DNA of 38,228 bases from RGIG1668 sp045124495. Lineage in GTDB: Bacteria > Bacillota > Clostridia > Lachnospirales > Lachnospiraceae. Position numbers and translations under genes: made by a program. The stretch is taken from assembly GCA_045124495.1 (NCBI GenBank), contig JBGVLX010000145.1:1-38228 (forward strand). The letters run 5' to 3'. How positions within the stretch are numbered: position 1 is the first letter of the stretch; each line of letters begins with the position of its first letter. The notes beneath the pieces are model-generated. The model searched no databases. It was given only the letters and a program-made list of their open reading frames with translations, and was not told where the DNA came from. Shown here one piece after another: positions 24,608 to 31,579 of the stretch.

Positions 24608-25186
24608 TTGAACTGTTTACGATGTCAATCCAAAATCACACAATATATTGAGGAAAAGCTGTCTGAAAGCGAAATTCAGGAATTTATCAGTCATGTCCGG
24701 GAATGTAATAATTGTTATGAGGAATTAGATATTTATTACACACTATTGATTGGCATGAAATATTTGGATAATGACGAAAACATCCCTTCTGATTTTCGGT
24801 TACAGTTAAAAGAACGGTTGGAACAGGATGAGTCTATGCTTCATCGAAGGAAGAGGATAAAAACTTCTTTCTTACTGATAGGGTTATGCACTGTGGTAGG
24901 GATTTTGACATTGTCAGGAATATTGTATAACAGGCATATTTATAATTTAAAACAACAGGAATTATTAAATAATCAGGGTGAATACTATTTTAAAGATAAT
25001 GTGACGCCTTTTATCTTTCTTCCGGCGGGCAAAAGTTTTAAGCTGGAAGAATCGGAGGATATGAAGGAGGATTATTTTTCTGCGGTGGATCAATATCTGA
25101 AAGAATTGGAAGAATTAAGAGAATCAGAGGAACTAGAAGGATTAGAAGAAAGGGACGAAAATCATGGACAAGATACTTCTTATTGA
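24608..25186 (+). CDS. Anti-sigma-factor-like zinc-finger membrane protein
   Basis: A 192-residue protein resembling zf-HC2 (ZAS-type) anti-sigma factors. It begins MNCLRCQSKITQYI and has HVRECNNC, giving the HxxxCxxC zinc motif (His29, Cys33, Cys36) with Cys3 as probable fourth ligand. One membrane segment lies at about residues 88-106 (FLLIGLCTVVGILTLSGIL), then an extracytoplasmic tail that ends in an acidic run rich in Glu and Leu. The start is TTG at 24608, five bases after GGAGGGG (24596-24602). No sigma factor gene adjoins it, so its partner, if any, is elsewhere. Its last 23 bases overlap polA, implying coupled translation. Confidence 0.75.
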   Translation: MNCLRCQSKITQYIEEKLSESEIQEFISHVRECNNCYEELDIYYTLLIGMKYLDNDENIPSDFRLQLKERLEQDESMLHRRKRIKTSFLLIGLCTVVGILTLSGILYNRHIYNLKQQELLNNQGEYYFKDNVTPFIFLPAGKSFKLEESEDMKEDYFSAVDQYLKELEELRESEELEGLEERDENHGQDTSY

Positions 25187-27797
25187 TGGCTATAGTATAG
25201 TGAACAGAGCGTTTTATGGGTTGCCAGACCTTACGAATTCTAAGGGAATGCATACCAATGCCTTACTTGGTTTTTTAAATATTATGTTTAAAGTAATAGA
25301 GGAAGAACAACCAACTCATCTTTGTGTTGCCTTTGATGTAAAGGCGCCTACATTCCGTCATAAGATGTTTGAAGCGTATAAAGGAACCAGAAAGGGAATG
25401 CCGGAAGAATTAAAGGAGCAGGTTCCATATTTAAAAGAAATATTAACTGCCATGAATATTAAGATTATGGAAAAAGAGGGATATGAGGCGGATGATGTCA
25501 TTGGTACCCTTTCTCAAATGGCAGAGAAAAATGGAATGAAAGTAAGTGTTATTTCCGGTGATAGAGATTTATTGCAGCTTGCTACGGATACCATTAAGAT
25601 AAGAATCCCTAAAACAAAAGCGAAGGGGACCGTAGTAGAGGATTATTATGCAAAAGATGTAGAGGAGTTATATGGGGTTACTCCGTTAGAATTTATTGAT
25701 TTAAAGGGTCTTATGGGGGATACTTCCGATAATATACCGGGAGTAACAGGAATTGGGGAGAAAACTGCCACTAAGATTATCATGGAATATAAATCTATTG
25801 AAAATGCGTTGGAACATATTGATGAGATAAAGCCGGCGAAGGCTCAGAATAATCTTCGGGCAGAAAAAGAAATCGCTTTATTAAGTAAGACGTTAGCAAC
25901 TATCTGTACAGAAGTTCCTGTGGAAGTGGATTTTGACACCATGAAAGTTCAGGATATGTTTAATGAAAAAGCATATGTTGTTTTTAAAGAATATGAATTA
26001 AAGAGTCATCTTTCTCGTTTTCAGACAGGAACTAAGGAAAATGCAAAACTGGAATTGAATTATGAAATTGTTACGGACTTTTCTAAGGCGTGTGAAATCA
26101 AGCAAAATGCAGTCCAAGCAGAGAAAAAGGGAATTCATCTGTTGCGGGAAAATGATAAGATTTATGGATTAGGAATTGCTTTTGGAACAGAATTATATGT
26201 GATGAAGCAGGAAGGATTTATTTCCGATGGATTTTTATTAGAAACCATGGATGAGGTTTTAAAAAGCCAGAATGTATTTTTATTTGGATTAAAAGAAGTT
26301 CTAAAGGGACTTACGATTACAGAGAGTAGTGAAAAAATCTATGATTTGCATGTAATCTCTTATCTTTTAAATCCGATTTTAAACACATATGACTATGAAC
26401 TGGTTGCGAAAGATTGGTTACATCAGACCTTAAAATCAAAGGAAGAGTTATTTGGAAAGAAAAAATTATCGGATTTGTTTGAAGAGGATTATGAGCTGTT
26501 ATGCCAGTTTGCTGCTTCTAATGCAAAAGTTGCTTTTGAGGCAGGGGAACTTATGCTGTCTGATTTAAAAGAAAAGCAGATGTTTGAATTATACGAAGAA
26601 ATCGAATATAAGACCATTTTTGCTTTGTTTGATATGGAGCAAAGGGGAATCGGTGTTAATAAAGAAGCATTAAAAATATATGGGGATAGTCTGGTTTCTA
26701 GAATTGAGCAATTAGAAAATGAAATTTATGAGTTGTCTGGTGAAAAGTTTAATATTAATTCTCCAAAACAATTGGGAGAAGTATTGTTTGAACATTTGAA
26801 GCTGCCGGCTGCCAAGAAAACAAAAACAGGATATTCCACCAGTGTGGAGGTATTAGAAGGTCTGGCAGCAGATTATCCAATTGTAGAAAAAATATTGGAG
26901 TATCGCCAGTATACAAAATTAAAATCCACTTATGCAGATGGGTTATTGCATTTTATCAAGGAAGATGGCAGAATCTATGGAAAGTTCCATCAAACCATTA
27001 CCGCAACAGGACGAATCAGCAGTACAGATCCAAATCTTCAAAATATTCCGATTCGAATGCCTTTAGGAAGGGAAATCCGTAAGGTGTTTGTACCAAAAGA
27101 GGGATATGTTTTTCTAGATGCGGATTACAGCCAGATAGAATTAAGAGTATTTGCCCATGTATCAGGGGATGAAAATTTAATCAAGGCTTATAAGGAAAAG
27201 CAGGATATTCATGCCTTAACTGCCAGTCAGGTATTCCATGTACCAATCGATGAAGTAACGGATTTACAACGTAGAAATGCGAAAGCAGTAAATTTCGGTA
27301 TTGTTTATGGAATCAGTGCCTTTGGTTTGAGTCAGGATTTGAAGATTTCCAGAAAAGAAGCGCAGGAATATATGGATAAGTATTTTAGTACCTATCCAAA
27401 GGTAAAAGAATTCCTGGACTCTATGGTAGCAAAGGCAAAGGAAACAGGCGAGGTGGAAACCATTTACCATCGCATTCGCCCGATTCCGGAACTAAAGTCA
27501 TCAAATTTCATGCAAAGAAGCTTTGGGGAAAGGGTAGCCATGAATTCACCAATTCAGGGAACTGCTGCCGATATCATAAAGCTTGCTATGATTGCGGTAA
27601 ATATGAAATTGAAAGAGAACCATTTAAAGTCTCAGATGATACTTCAGATTCACGATGAATTGCTGATTGAAACATTAGTAGAAGAAAAAGAACAGGTGGC
27701 AAAGATTTTAGAAGAAGAAATGATGAATGTTGCAAAACTGTTAGTTCCATTGGAAGTAGAAGTAAAGAGTGGAAACAACTGGTTTGAGGCGAAATAG
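25164..27797 (+). CDS. polA: DNA polymerase I
   Basis: Repair and Okazaki-fragment polymerase with a 5' nuclease. The 877-residue chain has the 5' nuclease domain (about 1-290; LLIDGYS, ISGDRDLLQL, GLMGDTSDNIPG), a degenerate 3'-5' exonuclease domain (about 300-480) and the polymerase domain. Motif A DADYSQIELR starts at Asp652, motif B is RRNAKAVNFGIVYG and motif C QIHDEL contains Asp831. In the exonuclease region, the segment that should carry the DxE catalytic pair reads IHLLRENDKIYGLGI, so proofreading is probably lost, as in Taq and Bacillus-type enzymes. The start overlaps the zinc-finger gene by 23 bases; an AAGGGA site lies nine bases upstream. Confidence 0.97.
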   Translation: MDKILLIDGYSIVNRAFYGLPDLTNSKGMHTNALLGFLNIMFKVIEEEQPTHLCVAFDVKAPTFRHKMFEAYKGTRKGMPEELKEQVPYLKEILTAMNIKIMEKEGYEADDVIGTLSQMAEKNGMKVSVISGDRDLLQLATDTIKIRIPKTKAKGTVVEDYYAKDVEELYGVTPLEFIDLKGLMGDTSDNIPGVTGIGEKTATKIIMEYKSIENALEHIDEIKPAKAQNNLRAEKEIALLSKTLATICTEVPVEVDFDTMKVQDMFNEKAYVVFKEYELKSHLSRFQTGTKENAKLELNYEIVTDFSKACEIKQNAVQAEKKGIHLLRENDKIYGLGIAFGTELYVMKQEGFISDGFLLETMDEVLKSQNVFLFGLKEVLKGLTITESSEKIYDLHVISYLLNPILNTYDYELVAKDWLHQTLKSKEELFGKKKLSDLFEEDYELLCQFAASNAKVAFEAGELMLSDLKEKQMFELYEEIEYKTIFALFDMEQRGIGVNKEALKIYGDSLVSRIEQLENEIYELSGEKFNINSPKQLGEVLFEHLKLPAAKKTKTGYSTSVEVLEGLAADYPIVEKILEYRQYTKLKSTYADGLLHFIKEDGRIYGKFHQTITATGRISSTDPNLQNIPIRMPLGREIRKVFVPKEGYVFLDADYSQIELRVFAHVSGDENLIKAYKEKQDIHALTASQVFHVPIDEVTDLQRRNAKAVNFGIVYGISAFGLSQDLKISRKEAQEYMDKYFSTYPKVKEFLDSMVAKAKETGEVETIYHRIRPIPELKSSNFMQRSFGERVAMNSPIQGTAADIIKLAMIAVNMKLKENHLKSQMILQIHDELLIETLVEEKEQVAKILEEEMMNVAKLLVPLEVEVKSGNNWFEAK

Positions 27798-27818
27798 AAA
27801 TATTATGATATCAGAGGT

Positions 27819-27958
27819 AATAAGTAGAAATGCAAATTTTGTGGCAATTCTTTGATAAGTAGAAATGCAAATTTTGTAGCAATTCTTTGATAAGTAGAAA
27901 TGCAAATTTTGTGGTAATTCTTTGATAAGTAGAAATATAAATTTTGTGGCATTTTAAG
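27819..27958. repeat. 35-bp tandem array, four units
   Basis: TAAGTAGAAAT recurs at 27821, 27856, 27891 and 27926, exactly 35 bases apart, each followed by a stretch like GCAAATTTTGTGGCAATTC. The first three units differ at only a few positions; the fourth has decayed at its end. The array fills most of the 240-base gap between polA and coaE. Confidence 0.9.
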
Positions 27959-28037
27959 GAATCATAATATAGGTACGAAAAATTGAGGAAGGCTGGCGCG
28001 TTTCATAAATAAAATTGTGAAATGCAAGGGTATCACT

Positions 28038-28637
28038 ATGAAAATTATCGGAATTACAGGGGGAGTAGGCTCTGGGAAAAGTGCTGTTCTTAATATTTTA
28101 GAACAGGATTATCATAGCTTTGTAGTTCAGGCAGATTTGGTGGCTCATGAGTTAATGTTACCGGGAAATGTTAGCTATAAAAAAATAGTGGATTTTTTCG
28201 GTGAGAGCATTTTAAATGAGGATAGAACCATTAACCGGAAGCGTTTGGGGGAAATTGTTTTTTCGAATCAGGAAAAACGGGAAATTTTGAATTCTTTTGT
28301 TCATCCAGAAGTGAAAAACAGAATAAGAGAGATCATAGAAGAGATGCAAAGAAAAAAAATATGTAAACTCTTTGTAGTTGAGGCTGCGTTACTATTAGAA
28401 GACCATTATGAAGAAATCTGTGATGAAATCTGGTATATTTATGCCAAAAAAGAAATAAGGAAAGAAAGATTGAAAAAGTCCCGGGGGTATTCAGAAGAGA
28501 AAATTCAGAATATGATGGACAGTCAGTTGCCGGAAGAAGAATTTCGTATGAAGTGTAACCGAACCATAGATAACAGTGGAACAATCGAGGAGACTAAGGA
28601 ACAAATCAAAAATATAATGGATATTTTTGCTATTTAG
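28038..28637 (+). CDS. coaE: Dephospho-CoA kinase
   Basis: Last step of coenzyme A synthesis: phosphorylates the 3'-hydroxyl of dephospho-CoA with ATP. The 199-residue protein has the P-loop GITGGVGSGKSAV (Lys14), the family motifs VVQADLVAHEL, INRKRLGEIVF, FVHPEV and VEAALLLE, and a lid region with KKEIRKERL. Length is typical. A GTG at 28017 is in frame; 28038 is favoured by AAGGG at 28026-28030, seven bases upstream, and by the position of the P-loop. polA immediately upstream is a frequent neighbour of coaE in Firmicutes. Confidence 0.95.
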   Translation: MKIIGITGGVGSGKSAVLNILEQDYHSFVVQADLVAHELMLPGNVSYKKIVDFFGESILNEDRTINRKRLGEIVFSNQEKREILNSFVHPEVKNRIREIIEEMQRKKICKLFVVEAALLLEDHYEEICDEIWYIYAKKEIRKERLKKSRGYSEEKIQNMMDSQLPEEEFRMKCNRTIDNSGTIEETKEQIKNIMDIFAI

Positions 28638-28712
28638 AGATAACACGATGAATTTTATGATTTATTCATTGGAAAACAAGTGGCAGATTACTATGTGAAC
28701 AGAACCAACGTA

Positions 28713-28732
28713 ACTGTTCGCACGTGAACAGT
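28713..28732. promoter_or_regulatory. ACTGTTC/GAACAGT hairpin with an alternative partner upstream
   Basis: ACTGTTC (28713-28719) and GAACAGT (28726-28732) form a 7-bp stem. A second GTGAACAG at 28695-28702 could pair with the same CTGTTC, so two exclusive hairpins are possible. Confidence 0.45.
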
Positions 28733-28774
28733 AAGGAACCAACAATTGGGTGGTGGTTAGAGGGAAAATACCTT

Positions 28775-28803
28775 TTGACCCCACCACTATTTTATGATAT
28801 GAT
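28775..28803 (+). promoter_or_regulatory. Sigma-A promoter of the WalJ-like gene
   Basis: TTGACC (28775-28780), 17 bases and TATGAT (28798-28803) place a start near 28810. The GTGGTGG/CCACCAC inverted repeat (28750-28756, 28781-28787) overlaps the region just downstream of the -35 box and may act as the coaE terminator or as an operator. Confidence 0.6.
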
Positions 28804-28888
28804 ACTAGGGGATTGTGGGAGTAAAACTATGTAGCAATCCGTAGATATTAAGATATCACTAGGATATCGACGTTAAGGATGTGTAGAA

Positions 28889-29686
28889 ATGGAGTTTTGT
28901 AGTATTGCCAGTAGCAGTAATGGAAACTGTCTTTATGTAGGCTCTGATCAGGGGCATTATCTCATTGATGCAGGACTGAGTGGAAAGAAGATAGAAGAAG
29001 GACTAAACCAGAATGGAATTACCACGAAGGATATAGATGGCATTTTTGTCACCCATGAGCATATAGACCACATTAAAGGTTTAGGTGTACTTGCAAGAAA
29101 ATATCAGATTCCGATTTATGCCACGAAAGGAACCGTGGATGGAATTCTTGCTACAAAGTCGGTAGGAAATATTGATAGGGATTTGTTTGTTGAAATCAAA
29201 TCAGATACTCCGGTTTCCTGTAAAGACATGATGTTTACGCCACATAGAATCTGGCATGATGCCAATGAGCCGGTTTGTTATACGGTAGAATCCGGAGATA
29301 AAAAAATCAGCATTGCCACGGATCTTGGAAATTATGACTCGTATCTGGTGGAAAAATTAAAAGATGCAGATTTATTATTTATTGAGGCGAATCATGATAT
29401 CAGAATGTTGGAAGTTGGTCCATATCCGTATCATACAAAGCAAAGAATTTTAAGTAATTTCGGACATTTATCCAACGAAAGAGCAGGACAGTTTATTTTA
29501 GAACTATTGAATTCCCATATCCAGCATATTTTTCTTGGACATTTGAGCAAGGAAAATAACATGGAAGAATTGGCATATCAGGCAGTAAAATGCGAGTTAA
29601 TGGAGAATCCATTTACAAAACAGGTAGAAGATTTTAAATTAAAAGTGGCAAAGAGAGAGAATATTTCAAAATTTGTGACAATATAA
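28889..29686 (+). CDS. WalJ/YycJ-like metallo-beta-lactamase-fold hydrolase
   Basis: A 265-residue metallo-hydrolase, likely cytoplasmic. The metal-binding motif THEHIDH has His56, His58, Asp60 and His61; further ligands lie in RIWHDA, IATDLGNYD and the C-terminal IFLGHLSKENN. The opening FCSIASSSNGNCLYVG is typical of the YycJ/WalJ group, which in Bacillus and Listeria sits next to the WalRK two-component genes and has been linked to DNA metabolism and cell-wall control. Here there is no walRK. It has its own promoter. The last codons, encoding NISKFVTI, are echoed twice in the downstream intergenic DNA. Confidence 0.85.
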   Translation: MEFCSIASSSNGNCLYVGSDQGHYLIDAGLSGKKIEEGLNQNGITTKDIDGIFVTHEHIDHIKGLGVLARKYQIPIYATKGTVDGILATKSVGNIDRDLFVEIKSDTPVSCKDMMFTPHRIWHDANEPVCYTVESGDKKISIATDLGNYDSYLVEKLKDADLLFIEANHDIRMLEVGPYPYHTKQRILSNFGHLSNERAGQFILELLNSHIQHIFLGHLSKENNMEELAYQAVKCELMENPFTKQVEDFKLKVAKRENISKFVTI

Positions 29687-29757
29687 GCAAGAGATGAATA
29701 TTTCAAAAAGTATTATGATACAAATAACAAAGATATTACAAAATTTGTTACGATATA
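29660..29757. repeat. Degenerate repeat echoing the 3' end of the WalJ-like gene
   Basis: A roughly 25-base stretch at the gene's end (from 29660) recurs from 29697 and from 29732, spacings of 37 and 35 bases. Read in the local frames the copies give NISKFVTI, NISKSIMI and DITKFVTI. The first copy is coding and the other two are not. Confidence 0.6.
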
Positions 29758-29857
29758 CTACCATATATTGGACGATATTGTAAATCATTGGGCCGGAAAT
29801 ATTCATGGCATAATCATTAACGATAAAAATATTTTTTATACATAGGAGGATATACTC

Positions 29858-30130
29858 ATGAAAAAGACAATCTTAACAGTAGTAGGAAAGGACAGTGTAG
29901 GTATCATTGCAAAGGTTTGTACCTATCTTGCTGAAAATAAAATTAATATCTTAGATATCTCCCAAACCATCGTTCAGGGATTTTTCAATATGATGATGAT
30001 TGTAGATACCAATGAAGCAACGAAGAGTTTAGATGAAATTTCGGATGATTTAGATAAAATCGGAGAAGAAATTGGTGTTAGAATACAGGTACAATTAGAA
30101 GATATCTTTAATATGATGCATAGATTATAG
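29858..30130 (+). CDS. ACT-domain protein, UPF0237 family
   Basis: A 90-residue protein made of one ACT domain, a small-molecule-sensing fold. It begins KKTILTVVGKDSVGIIAKV, the usual ACT opening, with a second strand region FFNMMMIVDT. It ends DIFNMMHRL, as in the UPF0237 family. TAGGAGG precedes the ATG. A 14-base gap separates it from the UPF0210 gene; these two families are commonly paired in bacteria, which suggests that the ACT protein senses a ligand and works with the larger partner. No ligand is known. Confidence 0.9.
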   Translation: MKKTILTVVGKDSVGIIAKVCTYLAENKINILDISQTIVQGFFNMMMIVDTNEATKSLDEISDDLDKIGEEIGVRIQVQLEDIFNMMHRL

Positions 30131-30144
30131 GAGGATGTTACAAA

Positions 30145-31509
30145 ATGATTAATATTAATGAGGTTATTGAAACCAATAAAATGATATTAGAAGAAAATCT
30201 GGACGTCCGTACGATTACTATGGGTATCAGCCTTTTAGATTGTAAGGCAGATACGGTAGAAAAGGTTTGTGATAAGATTTATGCAAAGATTACCGACAGA
30301 GCGAAGAATCTTGTTTCTGTTGGGCAGGAAATTGAAAAAGAATATGGAATTCCAATTGTAAATAAGAGAATCTCGGTTACTCCAATTGCTTTAGTAGGTG
30401 GCGGAGTTTGTGAAACTACAAAGGATTTTGTAAAGATTGCTAAGACTTTGGACAAGGCAGCAAAGGAAGTGGGAGTTAACTTAATCGGTGGATATTCTGC
30501 TTTAGTATCTAAGGCTATGACTCCTGCAGATAAGTTATTGATTGAATCCATTCCGGAAGCATTAGCTTCTACAGACAGAGTGTGTAGTTCCGTGAATGTT
30601 GGTTCTACCAAAACCGGAATTAACATGGATGCGGTTCGTCTGATTGGAGAAATTATTTTACAAACTGCAGAATTAACTAAGGAACAGGATTCTTTAGGTT
30701 GTATCAAGTTTGTAGTATTCTGTAATGCTCCGGACGATAATCCATTTATGGCAGGTGCTTTCTTAGGTGTTACGGAAGGAGATACCGTAATCAATGTTGG
30801 TGTCAGTGGTCCTGGTGTAGTAAAGAAGGCGTTGGAAAGTGTCCGTGGCGCAGATTTTGAAGTGTTATGTGAAACCATTAAGAAGACAGCATTTAAGGTA
30901 ACCAGAGTAGGTCAATTAGTAGCTCAGGAAGCTTCAAAGAGATTAGGCTATCCATTTGGTATCATTGATTTATCTTTAGCACCAACTCCGGCAGTAGGTG
31001 ACAGTATTGCAGAAATCCTAGAGGAAATTGGTTTGGAATACGCAGGAGCTCCGGGAACCACTGCAGCATTAGCAATGTTAAATGACCAGGTAAAGAAGGG
31101 TGGAATTATGGCTTCTTCTTACGTTGGTGGTTTAAGTGGTGCCTTCATTCCGGTCAGTGAAGACCAGAGAATGATCGATGCGGTTCAGGCAGGAGCTTTA
31201 TCTTTAGAAAAATTAGAAGCCATGACCTGTGTTTGTTCCGTAGGTCTTGACATGATTGCAGTACCTGGAGATACAAAGGCTACTACCTTATCAGGAATTA
31301 TTGCCGATGAAATGGCAATTGGTATGATCAATCAAAAGACTACCGCAGTTCGTATTATTCCAGTGATTGGTAAGACAGTGGGAGATGTGGCAGAATTTGG
31401 TGGTTTATTTGGAACCGCACCGGTTATGCCGGTAAATCAATTCTCTTGTGATGCATTTATTAACCGTACCGGAAGAATCCCGGCTCCGGTTCATAGCTTT
31501 AAAAATTAA
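30145..31509 (+). CDS. UPF0210 (DUF711, PFL-like) protein
   Basis: A 454-residue cytoplasmic protein of a conserved but uncharacterised family distantly related to glycyl-radical (PFL) fold proteins. It begins MININEVIETNKMILEENLD and has glycine-rich family stretches VGGGVCETTKDFVKIA, LIGGYSALVSKAMTPA, VGVSGPGVV and LDLSLAPTP-like IDLSLAPTPAVGDSIAEI. The C-terminus PVNQFSCDAFINRTGRIPAP is characteristic. AGGAGG lies nine bases before the ATG. Co-transcribed with the ACT-domain gene and followed by a strong terminator. The codon choice looks like that of well-expressed genes such as the decarboxylase operon. No function can be assigned. Confidence 0.92.
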   Translation: MININEVIETNKMILEENLDVRTITMGISLLDCKADTVEKVCDKIYAKITDRAKNLVSVGQEIEKEYGIPIVNKRISVTPIALVGGGVCETTKDFVKIAKTLDKAAKEVGVNLIGGYSALVSKAMTPADKLLIESIPEALASTDRVCSSVNVGSTKTGINMDAVRLIGEIILQTAELTKEQDSLGCIKFVVFCNAPDDNPFMAGAFLGVTEGDTVINVGVSGPGVVKKALESVRGADFEVLCETIKKTAFKVTRVGQLVAQEASKRLGYPFGIIDLSLAPTPAVGDSIAEILEEIGLEYAGAPGTTAALAMLNDQVKKGGIMASSYVGGLSGAFIPVSEDQRMIDAVQAGALSLEKLEAMTCVCSVGLDMIAVPGDTKATTLSGIIADEMAIGMINQKTTAVRIIPVIGKTVGDVAEFGGLFGTAPVMPVNQFSCDAFINRTGRIPAPVHSFKN

Positions 31510-31523
31510 GGATTTATATCATC

Positions 31524-31552
31524 AGGCTTCGTTTTTAGCGAAGCCTCTTTTT
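31524..31552 (+). terminator. Rho-independent terminator after UPF0210
   Basis: AGGCTTCG (31524-31531) and CGAAGCCT (31539-31546) form a perfect 8-bp stem with loop TTTTTAG, followed by CTTTTT. Confidence 0.9.
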
Positions 31553-31579
31553 AAATAAATGGAAAGGATTTGTAACAGC

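Noticed and set aside
27819..27958. Second CRISPR-like array
   Set aside because: Continuous 35-base units without spacers.
28690..28740. SOS box in the GAACAG/CTGTTC repeats
   Set aside because: The spacing and half-site order do not fit the Gram-positive LexA motif; hairpin alternatives explain the symmetry better.
30279..30878. 199-codon reverse frame in the UPF0210 gene
   Set aside because: Lies fully inside a conserved forward gene and has no family features.
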